14,473 nucleotides of DNA from Deltaproteobacteria bacterium (GTDB lineage: Bacteria > Desulfobacterota > Binatia > UBA9968), in NCBI GenBank assembly GCA_005878685.1, contig VBLN01000217.1, positions 1-14,473 on the forward strand. The letters are read 5' to 3'. Below, piece by piece: positions 6,581 to 14,357 of the stretch. Each line of letters opens with the position of its first letter. Within the stretch, counting starts at the first letter, position 1. The notes under the pieces were generated by a model. The model did no database searches. It was not told where the DNA came from and saw only the letters and a program-made list of their open reading frames with translations. Position numbers and translations under genes: made by a program.

Positions 6581-8038
6581 GTGACTGGCATTCTCGAACT
6601 GAAATGGATGCTGGTTCCCTTTTTGGCCTGCTTGGTCCTGTCGATCAATCATGTTTACCTCGGCATTCACGTCATCGCCCGTAAGGTGATTTTCGTGGAC
6701 CTGGCGTTGGCCCAGATCGCCGCCCTCGGGGCGACCTATGCGCTGATTCTGGGTTATGATCCTAATACGGAGCCTTTGCAGGTTTCCCTGTTCTCGTTGG
6801 TGTTCACCTTCGTGGGAGCAGGGGCGTTCGCTGTAGCTCGAATGCGGAGGGAGCGGGTTCCGCAAGAAGCCTTCATCGGGATTATCTATGCAGTGGCCTC
6901 AGCAGCAGCTATTTTGATTCTGTCCAAGTCACCCACCGGGGGTGAGGAGCTCAAGCACATGTTAGTCGGCGATGTCTTGTTGGTTTCCCTTCCCGCTGTG
7001 GTCGAAATGGCTGTCCTTTACGGCATCATCGGAATCTTTCATGTGATTTTTCGGAAGAAATTTCTAGCCATTTCGCTTGATCTAGAGGCGGCCGAGGCTT
7101 CCGGCATCAACGTTCGGCTGTGGGACGTCTTGTTTTACATGTCTTTCGGCGTCGTGATCGTCAAGTCCGTTGCCATCGTGGGCGTCCTTTTGGTTTTTTC
7201 CTATCTTGTTGTTCCTGCGGTCATCGCACAGATGTTTAGCGATACCGTAATGGGGAGGCTTCTGCTCGGTTGGCTGCTGGCGATCGCAGCGAGCGTGTTG
7301 GGGATTATCTGGTCTTTCTATTCGGACTATCCCACAGGCCCGGCGGTGGTCGTCATGCTCGGCCTCTTCCTCGTCTTTTTCAGCGTTGTCTATTATCTCC
7401 AGCATGCGCCGGTGCGAGCGCGCGCTGTCGCCAACGTCGCTGGGATCGCGGCATTCGCGATTCTCTTTTTCTTTGCGTTGTCCTATTTCAAAAAGACGGG
7501 ACCTTCCGTGCTCGCCTCAAAAGCGGCTCCGGTCGACATGTTATTGGAAGAGGTCAAGAGAGGCGAAGAGGTACACCAGTTGGATGCGGTGACTCACCTG
7601 GCGGAGATGCGCGATCCTAATATCGTCCCGGCTCTGACGGACCTGCTATCTCGGACCCGATCCCAGCAGGTCGTCGAAGCTACAGTGGAGGCGCTGAGAA
7701 AGCAGAAAGATCCGCGCGCCGTTCCTTTCCTGCGTCGTGCAGCCCAGGAGGAGCATGATGATTTCTTAAAGCTTTCGATCGCCAAGGCCCAACTGGCCCT
7801 GGGGGATCCTCAGGGTTTCGCCACGTTGATCCAGGTTCTCAAAAGTGACGGAGCCAGTCTTGCCCGTCAGGAAGCAAGCGAACTGCTGGAGAAGCAATCT
7901 GGGAGCAGATTTGGTTACCAGATTGATAAGACGGTGACGGAGAACAAGCCAGCATTGCAGAAGATCGACGGGTGGTGGAAGAGAGAAGGAAGTAAGCTGA
8001 ACTGGGACTCAAAAATCGGAAAATTCCGCGCATCGTAG
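6581..8038 (+). CDS. ABC-3 family metal permease fused to a C-terminal HEAT-repeat domain
   Basis: The GTG start has a strong AGAGGAGGG 5 bp upstream. Residues about 5-275 are a ZnuB/MntB-type (ABC-3) permease with many membrane segments, including the conserved GIHVIARKVIFVDLALAQIAALG region (28-50) and the cytoplasmic loop DLEAAEASGINVRLWDVLFY (167-186) that would dock an ATPase. Normal members end near residue 270-290. Here another hydrophobic segment (283-301) is followed by about 180 soluble residues. Residues about 330-440 read as helical HEAT/PBS-lyase-type repeats (HLAEMRDPNIVPALTDLL, ALRKQKDPRAVPFLRRAA and a weaker GDPQGFATLIQVLK unit). HEAT repeats mediate protein contacts, so the tail may recruit a partner. 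The frame is continuous, with no sign of a join artefact. No ATPase gene is adjacent. Confidence 0.88.
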   Translation: MTGILELKWMLVPFLACLVLSINHVYLGIHVIARKVIFVDLALAQIAALGATYALILGYDPNTEPLQVSLFSLVFTFVGAGAFAVARMRRERVPQEAFIGIIYAVASAAAILILSKSPTGGEELKHMLVGDVLLVSLPAVVEMAVLYGIIGIFHVIFRKKFLAISLDLEAAEASGINVRLWDVLFYMSFGVVIVKSVAIVGVLLVFSYLVVPAVIAQMFSDTVMGRLLLGWLLAIAASVLGIIWSFYSDYPTGPAVVVMLGLFLVFFSVVYYLQHAPVRARAVANVAGIAAFAILFFFALSYFKKTGPSVLASKAAPVDMLLEEVKRGEEVHQLDAVTHLAEMRDPNIVPALTDLLSRTRSQQVVEATVEALRKQKDPRAVPFLRRAAQEEHDDFLKLSIAKAQLALGDPQGFATLIQVLKSDGASLARQEASELLEKQSGSRFGYQIDKTVTENKPALQKIDGWWKREGSKLNWDSKIGKFRAS

Positions 8039-8051
8039 GGAGATAAAAACC

Positions 8052-8801
8052 ATTTCCGCCCAATGGCTCTACGCGCTTGCCAGTGTTATTTTGGTGAGCC
8101 TTCTTTCGCTCATCGGCATCGCCTTTGTCGCAATGAGCGAGCAGAGGCTGAAACAAGTGATCTTTGTCATGGTCAGTCTCGCTGTCGGCAGTCTGTTTGG
8201 GGACGCTTTCATCCACCTGCTGCCGGAATCGTTTGGGAAGTTTGAGACAAAAGTGGAAGCCTCTCTCTACATCCTGGTCGGAATATTCTTATTCTTCATC
8301 CTCGAGAAGTTTCTCCTGTGGCGACATCAGCATACGCTAGAATCCGGCAACCCTACACATCCTGTGGGCTACATGAACCTGTTCGCCGATGGAATACACA
8401 ATTTGATAGATGGAATGATCATCGGAGCATCCTATTTGGTTAGTCTTCCAGTTGGAGTTGCAACCACGCTGGCTGTGATCTTTCATGAAATCCCGCATGA
8501 GCTTGGCAACTTCTTCGTCTTGCTTTATGCCGGGTTCACGAAGACAAAGGCGCTGTTTTTCAACTTTATATCAGCTATTTTTGCCGTCTTGGGCACGATC
8601 GTCGCGCTCTTGCTTGGTTCCAGGATAGAGAACTTCTCTGTGGTGATGTTACCGCTGGCGGCTGGGGGTTTCATCTATATTGCAGGATCTGATCTGGTGC
8701 CTGAACTTAACAAGGAAGTAGAGCCGTCTAAATCAGTCGCGCAGATGCTCGCGATAGGAGCGGGTGTTGGGTTGATGCTGCTATTAACGATGCTGGAATA
8801 A
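8052..8801 (+). CDS. ZIP family metal transporter, probable ATT start codon
   Basis: ZIP proteins import Zn, Fe or Mn into the cytoplasm. The TM4/TM5 metal site is present: HNLIDG (His116, Asn117, Asp120) and HEIPHELGN (His145, Glu146, His149, Glu150). A LFGDAFIHLLPE segment (48-59) matches TM2, and the loop has RHQHTLESGNPTH (91-103). The frame is open from 8001, but the first ordinary start codons are TTG 8091 and GTG 8094, inside the conserved first helix (LASVILVSLLSLIGI). Neither has a ribosome-binding site. ATT at 8052 has AGGGAG (8037-8042) 9 bp before it and gives 249 residues with an intact helix. A one-base sequencing error of an ATG is the alternative. The permease stop lies 13 bp upstream, so the two are probably co-translated. 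Confidence 0.85.
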   Translation: MSAQWLYALASVILVSLLSLIGIAFVAMSEQRLKQVIFVMVSLAVGSLFGDAFIHLLPESFGKFETKVEASLYILVGIFLFFILEKFLLWRHQHTLESGNPTHPVGYMNLFADGIHNLIDGMIIGASYLVSLPVGVATTLAVIFHEIPHELGNFFVLLYAGFTKTKALFFNFISAIFAVLGTIVALLLGSRIENFSVVMLPLAAGGFIYIAGSDLVPELNKEVEPSKSVAQMLAIGAGVGLMLLLTMLE

Positions 8802-8838
8802 AACCAGCTTCGCTTAATAGTTATCTTCGGGAAATCTT

Positions 8839-10284
8839 ATGGCGCGCCGTCCACAGAAAAAATTTTTGCGCTCCATGCGGTGCCTACTAATCTCGGCTAT
8901 TCTCCTAAGCTGCATGACCGTCCTAGCTCAAACTGCGATAGAGTCGGACATCACCCGTACCACGCTGAAAAATGGTCTCCGTGTGGTGATCATCCATAAC
9001 GCGCTGGCGCCGGTAGTGACAACGCAACTCAATTATCTGGTGGGCTCGAACGAAGCGCCGGCTGGCTTTCCCGGCATGGCCCATGCGCTCGAGCATATGA
9101 TGTTTCGCGGCAGTCCCGGGCTGTCATCGGCGCAGCTTTCTAACCTGATTGCCGCGATGGGCGGTAGCTTCAACGCCAATACGCAGCAGACGGTCACGCA
9201 GTATTACTTTACCGTTCCCGCAAACGATCTCGAAACCGCCCTCAATATTGAAGCCGTCAGAATGCGGGACCTGCTCACCACCCAGGAGCTTTGGCAGCAG
9301 GAAAGGGGAGCGATCGAGCAGGAAGTCGCGCAGGATCTCTCGAATCCGCAGTATCTGTTTTTCTCCCGCCTCCTGGAGAAAGTGTTTGCCGGAACGCCCT
9401 ATGCTCACGACGCGCTGGGCACGCGCCCTTCTTTTCAAAAGACCACCGGCAAGATGCTCAAGGATTTCTATAAAAGATGGTACGCGCCCAACAACGCGAT
9501 TCTGGTCATCGTCGGCGATATCGATCCGCCGGCAACACTGACGATGGTCAAAGGAATTTTCGAGACGATTCCGGGCCGCGCCGTGCCGGCCCGGCCGAAG
9601 GTCCGGTTGCCCGCCCTAAAGCCTGCGACCATTGAGATTGATTCGGACCTGCCTTACGGTCTCGCCGCCGTAGCTTATCGCTTGCCCGGCTCCAAAGATC
9701 CCGACTTTGCCGCGGGGATGGTGAGGGGGGAGCTGTACGGTCTCGCCGCGGAAGGGAAAGCGCTCTCCGGCGGGTTTGACGGCTATCTGCTGCCGGATGT
9801 CGGGCTCGGTTTCGCTAACGCAGCGTTCCCGCCGGGGCAAGACAGCGCCGAGCTGATTGCCGCCATGAAGCGCATCATTGCCCAATACGTCTCCCAAGGA
9901 TTTCCTGCCGATCTGGTGGAAGCCATCAAGCGCCGAGACGTGGCGGAGGCAGAATTTCGGAAGAATTCCATCGAAGGGCTCGCCGCCGAATGGTCGCAAG
10001 CGCTGGCCATTGAGGGGCGCCATTCCCCGGATGACGACATCGAGGCGATCAAGAAGGTTACCGTCGAAGACGTGAACCGGGTCGCTAAAAAATATCTCGC
10101 CAACGACAATGCCGTGGTCGCGATCCTGACCCCGCGCGAGTCGGGCCAACCGCTGGCTGCACAAGGCTCGCGTCCCGGCGGTGAGTCATTTGCTCCGAAG
10201 GAGACCAAGCCGGTTCCGCTGCCGGCGTGGGCGAAAAAGACGTTGGCTCCATTAGCCGTTCCCGTGCCAGCCGGAAGAGATTAG
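8839..10284 (+). CDS. M16 family zinc metallopeptidase, catalytic half (truncated by frameshift)
   Basis: A signal peptide (about 1-30, cleavage near VLA-Q31) precedes a pitrilysin/insulinase-type M16 domain. The inverted zinc motif HALEH is at 82-86, and the distal zinc ligand is probably Glu162, 76 residues further, in ERGAIEQEV (155-163), the spacing usual for the family. The M16 C-terminal subdomain follows (to about residue 435) and then a Pro-rich PLPAWAKKTLAPLAVP linker. In close relatives this linker leads straight into a second M16 half within one polypeptide of about 880 residues. Here the frame ends at TAG 10282-10284 after PVPAGRD, while the second half continues in another frame from about 10268. 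The catalytic half is intact and could work if folded alone, but M16 peptidases normally need both halves to enclose substrate. Confidence 0.88.
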   Translation: MARRPQKKFLRSMRCLLISAILLSCMTVLAQTAIESDITRTTLKNGLRVVIIHNALAPVVTTQLNYLVGSNEAPAGFPGMAHALEHMMFRGSPGLSSAQLSNLIAAMGGSFNANTQQTVTQYYFTVPANDLETALNIEAVRMRDLLTTQELWQQERGAIEQEVAQDLSNPQYLFFSRLLEKVFAGTPYAHDALGTRPSFQKTTGKMLKDFYKRWYAPNNAILVIVGDIDPPATLTMVKGIFETIPGRAVPARPKVRLPALKPATIEIDSDLPYGLAAVAYRLPGSKDPDFAAGMVRGELYGLAAEGKALSGGFDGYLLPDVGLGFANAAFPPGQDSAELIAAMKRIIAQYVSQGFPADLVEAIKRRDVAEAEFRKNSIEGLAAEWSQALAIEGRHSPDDDIEAIKKVTVEDVNRVAKKYLANDNAVVAILTPRESGQPLAAQGSRPGGESFAPKETKPVPLPAWAKKTLAPLAVPVPAGRD

Positions 10285-10333
10285 CGACACCGTAAGCATC
10301 TTCGGTGAGGCGAAGAACCGGCCCGAGCTCGAA

Positions 10334-11452
10334 TTGGCTAAAGGGAAAGAAGGGGCGGACCAGATTCTCAACGAGCTTTTCTCCTACGGTTCGACCAAGC
10401 TCGACCGCCTTGCCTTCCAGACAGCCTTGGACGAGATCGGAGCGAAGGCGTCCATCGGAACGAGATTCTCGCTCCAGGTCTTGGCCGATCGCTTCGATCG
10501 CGGCGCGGAGTTGCTGGCGGATAATTTATTGCGACCCGCCTTCCCGGAAGCGGCATTCAAGGCCGTGCAGCAGAGAACGGTCCAGGCGGTGGCGGGCCGT
10601 CTCCAAAGTCCAGTCTATCTTTCACAGCGGGCGCTGCTTCAAGCGATTTATCCCGAGAACGACGCGACTTTGCGTCAGGCCACTCCCGAAACGGTGAAAT
10701 CACTGAGCCTCGAAGACGTGCGCGCCTATTACGGAAAGGTCTTTCGGCCCGATCTAACGACCGTTGTGGTCATTGGACGGATCAAGCCGCAGGAAGCCCA
10801 AGCCGTTATTGAAAAGTACTTCGGCGAATGGAAGGCGACCGGATCGAAACCCGAGACGGATCTACCGCCGGTGCCGCGCAACAAGCCGAGCGCCGCAGTC
10901 GTACCGGACCTGAGCCGAGTGCAAGACGACGTTACGCTCGGGCAAACGTTCGAGCTAACCCGCCAAGACGACGATTACTACGCGCTTCAACTTGGCTTGC
11001 AGGTTCTTTCGGGAGGGTTCTACGCCAGCCGCCTATATCAGGATCTGCGGGAAAAGAACGGCTTAGTGTATTCGATTGAAGCGCAGCTCCAGTCCGGTAA
11101 GCACCGTTCCGTGTTTACCGTTTCCTATGCCTGCGATCCGCCCAACGTCAGCAAAGCGAGAGCCCTCGTGGAGCGCAACCTGCGCGAGATGCAGACCAGA
11201 CCAATCACAGCCGCCGAGCTGCAACGAGCCAAGACCCTGCTGCTCCGGAGGATTCCCTTGAGCGAGTCGAGCATAGACGGCATCGCGGGCAGACTCCTCG
11301 ATCGCTCGCTGCGTGATCTGCCGCTCGACGAACCCGTCAGCGCTGCCAGACGCTACGCAACGCTCACGGCTGACGAGGTGGCAGCAGCATTTTCGAAATG
11401 GCTCAAGCTCGAAGACCTTGCGCAGGTCGTCTTAGGTCCAAATCCGAAGTAG
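10334..11452 (+). CDS. M16 family non-catalytic half (frameshifted from the upstream half)
   Basis: From TTG 10334 there are 372 residues, but homology-like sequence in this frame extends upstream to about 10268 (QPEEISDTVSIFGEAKNRPE), where no start codon or ribosome-binding site exists. The position matching HxxEH reads GADQILNELF (7-16), so this half lacks the zinc site. The conserved SRLYQDLREKNGLVYS (232-247) supplies the Arg/Tyr residues that in M16 enzymes hold the substrate. Compared with intact two-domain relatives, about 15-25 residues (the first strand, usually with an LPNGLKLIV-like sequence) are missing between the LAVP linker and QPEEIS, and the frame shifts. The pair is thus best read as one gene broken by a small deletion. 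Independent translation of this half looks poor; a sequencing or assembly error is possible. Confidence 0.8.
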   Translation: MAKGKEGADQILNELFSYGSTKLDRLAFQTALDEIGAKASIGTRFSLQVLADRFDRGAELLADNLLRPAFPEAAFKAVQQRTVQAVAGRLQSPVYLSQRALLQAIYPENDATLRQATPETVKSLSLEDVRAYYGKVFRPDLTTVVVIGRIKPQEAQAVIEKYFGEWKATGSKPETDLPPVPRNKPSAAVVPDLSRVQDDVTLGQTFELTRQDDDYYALQLGLQVLSGGFYASRLYQDLREKNGLVYSIEAQLQSGKHRSVFTVSYACDPPNVSKARALVERNLREMQTRPITAAELQRAKTLLLRRIPLSESSIDGIAGRLLDRSLRDLPLDEPVSAARRYATLTADEVAAAFSKWLKLEDLAQVVLGPNPK

Positions 11453-11485
11453 GCGCCTGATACTGACAATTTTGCCTTTTACGCT

Positions 11486-12109
11486 ATGGCACACCGTCGT
11501 CCTCCATTGATGCGCGCGTTACAGCTTAACACAGTCGTCCTGGTTGTGGAGATCATTGGTGGGATCGGCGCAAATAGTTTCAGCCTCATCATGGATGGCA
11601 TTCACAATGTCTCGGATGAGGTCGCCCTCGTTTTCCTAGTTTTGGCCTACACTTTTCGAGCCGGCCTTTCGGGTAAGCTGCTTCGTTCTGCAAACCTGTT
11701 CAATTCAATCGGCCTTTTGGTCATTTGCGCTCCCCTTGTCTGGCGTGTTGTCGAGCGTCTATCCCACCCCATCGAAGTCTTGGGTGTCGTTCCCATAGTT
11801 GCCGGGCTGATAGGAGCTATAGGCAACTGGGGTGTTGCTAGAGTGCTCCGAGAGTCGAGCAAGGAAGACGCAGCGATTCGCCTGGCTTACGTTCACAACC
11901 TGGGCGATACTTTGGTTTCGCTCATTCCTGTTGCAGCCGGAGTTTTGGTCTTCACCTCGGGAAGTTCTATATTTGATTCACTGTTTGCGCTTCTCATTGG
12001 CGCGGTGATTATCATCACAACCCTTCGTGCGGTCATTGGCTCGCACAGGGAACTTTTGTGGCCGGAGAACGTTTCTTGCGGACACCCTAGAAGTGAACAA
12101 AGCCTCTGA
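11486..12109 (+). CDS. Cation diffusion facilitator (CDF) transporter without C-terminal domain
   Basis: The 207-residue product has about six membrane helices. The tetrahedral metal site of CDF exporters is visible as His40 and Asp44 in DGIHNVSDE (TM2) and His137 and Asp141 in HNLGD (TM5), a His-Asp/His-Asp set as in Zn/Co-type members. These proteins exchange Zn, Co, Ni, Fe or Mn for protons and move them out of the cytoplasm. The usual cytoplasmic C-terminal domain (80-100 residues, ferredoxin-like) is absent: after TM6 only HRELLWPENVSCGHPRSEQSL remains, with a Cys/His pair (Cys198, His200). Short CTD-less CDFs exist, so this may be natural. No clear ribosome-binding site precedes the ATG. 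The gene follows the M16 region by 33 bp and precedes lgt by 9 bp. Confidence 0.85.
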   Translation: MAHRRPPLMRALQLNTVVLVVEIIGGIGANSFSLIMDGIHNVSDEVALVFLVLAYTFRAGLSGKLLRSANLFNSIGLLVICAPLVWRVVERLSHPIEVLGVVPIVAGLIGAIGNWGVARVLRESSKEDAAIRLAYVHNLGDTLVSLIPVAAGVLVFTSGSSIFDSLFALLIGAVIIITTLRAVIGSHRELLWPENVSCGHPRSEQSL

Positions 12110-12118
12110 CGAAGATTT

Positions 12119-12916
12119 GTGCTCACTTTTCCCAATATAGATCCGGTCGCCTTTCAAATCGGCCCTCTCAAAGTTCGCTGGTATGGGTTGATGTACGTGT
12201 TTGGTTTCGTTGGGGGCTATTTCCTAGTTCGTTGGCTTGCGGAGAAGAGGAAAGTCGAACTTCCTAAAGATGCTCTTCAGGAGATGATAAGTTATTTAGC
12301 TATCGGAGTTATCGTTGGTGGTCGTCTGGGTTACGTCCTTTTTTATAATCTTCCATTTTACCTTAGCCATCCCTTGGAGGTGTTTGCCGTTTGGCATGGA
12401 GGAATGTCATTTCATGGGGGTCTGCTCGGAGCATTATTGATGGGATGGTGGTTCACCAAGAGGCGAGGCCTACCTTTTTATCAAGTCGTTGATTTGTTCG
12501 CGGTAGCAGCTCCGATAGGTTTGGGACTGGGACGGATCGGAAACTTTATCAACGGTGAGCTGTATGGCCGTCCCACGAGTGTTCCTTGGGCTATGATTTT
12601 CCCCCAAGGCGGCCCCGTGGCTCGTCATCCCTCTCAGCTCTACGAAGCTTTCCTTGAAGGTTTAGTGCTGTTTCTCATTCTATTAGGGCTATCCAAAAGA
12701 GTCCGCGCCGAAGGTGTGCTTTTCTGGACGTTTGTTGGCGGCTATGGCCTGGCGCGATTTTTTGTCGAGTTCTTCCGCGAACCAGACCCGCAGCTCGGCC
12801 TAGTGCTTGGTCCGTTCTCCATGGGGCAAATGCTGAGTCTGTTGATGATTCTGATCTCCGCACTATTCCTGGTGGCTAAGAGGGTCACTTTTCCTCCTAA
12901 GGACGCTTTGGTATAG
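12119..12916 (+). CDS. lgt: Phosphatidylglycerol-prolipoprotein diacylglyceryl transferase
   Basis: Lgt moves the diacylglyceryl group of phosphatidylglycerol onto the lipobox cysteine of prolipoproteins in the inner membrane. The 265-residue product has the family length, about seven membrane helices and all core motifs: WYGLMY (21-26), HGGMSFHGG (93-101, with the essential His99), GRIGNFINGELYGR (138-151, with Arg139, Asn142 and the signature Asn-Gly) and LARFFVEFFREPD (211-223, with Arg213 and Glu217). HPSQLYEAFLEG (170-181) is also typical. The GTG at 12119 gives the standard N-terminus. It starts 9 bp after the CDF stop and ends 16 bp before the amidohydrolase, so it is probably part of a longer transcript, without obvious functional ties to either. 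Confidence 0.96.
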   Translation: MLTFPNIDPVAFQIGPLKVRWYGLMYVFGFVGGYFLVRWLAEKRKVELPKDALQEMISYLAIGVIVGGRLGYVLFYNLPFYLSHPLEVFAVWHGGMSFHGGLLGALLMGWWFTKRRGLPFYQVVDLFAVAAPIGLGLGRIGNFINGELYGRPTSVPWAMIFPQGGPVARHPSQLYEAFLEGLVLFLILLGLSKRVRAEGVLFWTFVGGYGLARFFVEFFREPDPQLGLVLGPFSMGQMLSLLMILISALFLVAKRVTFPPKDALV

Positions 12917-12932
12917 TCCGACCATCTGAGTT

Positions 12933-14099
12933 ATGCCTTCCCTTTTGATCACAAACATCGGCGCTTTGGTCACGGGCGATTTGAAGAATCCGCTGCGCCA
13001 GGCGGACTCGATCTACATCGAGAACGGCACGATCCGAGAGATTGGCAAAGGCCTAAGCCGCAAGGCAGATAGGATGATCGACGCGCAGGGGATTACGGCG
13101 ATTCCGGGCCTGGTCGATTCCCACTCGCATCCCTCCATCGGCGAGTACACGCCGGCGCAGAACTCGCTGTCCTGGATCACCAATTACATGCACGGCGGCG
13201 TGACCGCGTTGATTTCCGCTGGCGAATTGCATCTTCCCGGTCTCCCGCTACCACCTGACGCGAGGACGGCGCTTTCGCTCGCCATCGTCACCAAGCGCTG
13301 CTACGACAACCTGCGCCCATCCGGCGTTAAAGTCTTCGCCGGCACACTGCTTCTCGTGCCGGGGCTCACGGAGAAAGATTTTGACGAGATCGCCGCCGCC
13401 GGCATTCGCTTGGTCAAATTCATCTTCTACGACTACAGTCTGCTGCCGAACGGGGAAGCCGAACGCTACGTCCGGTGGGCGCGATCGCGCGGCATCAAAG
13501 TAAAGATTCATTCCGGCGGCGTCTCTCGATCGGGTGTGAGCCAGGTCGCAGGCTTCGAGATCGTCTCCAAAATCCAGCCAGACATCATCGGCCATATTAC
13601 CGGCGGCCCGATTCCGATGCCGGAGGAAGAGATGATCCGGATCGTGGCCGAGAGGGATTACTGCGTCGAGATTTGCAGCTCCGGCAACTATCGTATGGCT
13701 CTAAGCCTCATCCGTGCCGTCAAAGCTAAAAACGCCTATCATCGCGTGCTCATCGGCACCGATACGCCGGGCGGGACCGGAATCATTCCGCGCGGGATGC
13801 TGCGTGAAATCGCTTTTCTATCGTCGGTGGCCGAGGTGAAACCCGACATCGCGGTCTGCATGGCTACGGGCAACGTCGGCCGCGCTCACGGGCTCGACAT
13901 CGGTTTGCTGGAAGAGGGACACCCGGCGGACCTCGTGCTGCTCCACAAAATCACCGGCTCGGTCGCGAAAGATGCTTTGGATTCGTTTGCAAAGGGCGAT
14001 CTGCCGGGGATCTCGATGGTGATTATCGACGGCGAGATCCGTGTGGCGGGTCGCAGCCAGCAGACACCGCCGCCGGAACGGGTCGCGAGTCAGAAATAG
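12933..14099 (+). CDS. Amidohydrolase, enamidase-like
   Basis: This is a metal-dependent amidohydrolase of 388 residues with a split beta-sandwich and a TIM barrel. Likely metal ligands are His64 and His66 (VDSHSHPS), His193 (KIHSGG), His221 (IGHITGG) and Asp277 (IGTDTPGG); Lys162 could be the bridging carboxylated lysine. The pattern matches what I recall of enamidase from the nicotinate pathway of Eubacterium barkeri along most of the length, including a start near TNIGALVTGDLKNPL, HGGVTALISAGE (87-98), CMATGNV (309-315) and a C-terminus of PGISMVIIDGE (358-368) plus TPPPERVA (378-385). Enamidase opens a cyclic enamide. No other nicotinate genes are in view, so the true substrate, probably a cyclic amide or imide, is unknown. 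The ATG at 12933 gives the family-like start. Confidence 0.85.
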   Translation: MPSLLITNIGALVTGDLKNPLRQADSIYIENGTIREIGKGLSRKADRMIDAQGITAIPGLVDSHSHPSIGEYTPAQNSLSWITNYMHGGVTALISAGELHLPGLPLPPDARTALSLAIVTKRCYDNLRPSGVKVFAGTLLLVPGLTEKDFDEIAAAGIRLVKFIFYDYSLLPNGEAERYVRWARSRGIKVKIHSGGVSRSGVSQVAGFEIVSKIQPDIIGHITGGPIPMPEEEMIRIVAERDYCVEICSSGNYRMALSLIRAVKAKNAYHRVLIGTDTPGGTGIIPRGMLREIAFLSSVAEVKPDIAVCMATGNVGRAHGLDIGLLEEGHPADLVLLHKITGSVAKDALDSFAKGDLPGISMVIIDGEIRVAGRSQQTPPPERVASQK

Positions 14100-14357
14100 A
14101 AGGAGGAGGGTTTTACCGAGAGCGATGCCTCAGAGCGCAAGTTTTCGGGCCGCGGCCGATGGTGTAGTGCCATGAGTCGAACCTCCCTCATCGGACGTCC
14201 GCGGCCCTCTTCCTCGCGCCCCTCGGCCTCGAAGTGAAAGCCGCTGCCCGGTCGAAGGGCCCGCGCATCCCATGACCGGCAGTGGGAATAACCACGAACC
14301 CATTGCGCGCGCTCCGAGAGTGATAGCGGCTTTCAAACGTACGAGTGAGCCTAAACG
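14100..14357. other. 258-bp intergenic region
   Basis: A GAGGAGGGTTTT stretch follows the amidohydrolase stop, then GC-rich sequence with a perfect GGCCGCGGCC palindrome (14148-14157). I see no convincing terminator with a T-run, no promoter pair and no RNA gene. A minus-strand open frame (14130-14471) crosses the region but reads as low-complexity Arg/Gly-rich sequence and overlaps the next gene, so I do not call it. Confidence 0.4.

Noticed and set aside
12050..12118. CDF gene as a truncated pseudogene
   Set aside because: No remnant of a C-terminal domain in any frame before lgt, and the metal site and six helices are intact.
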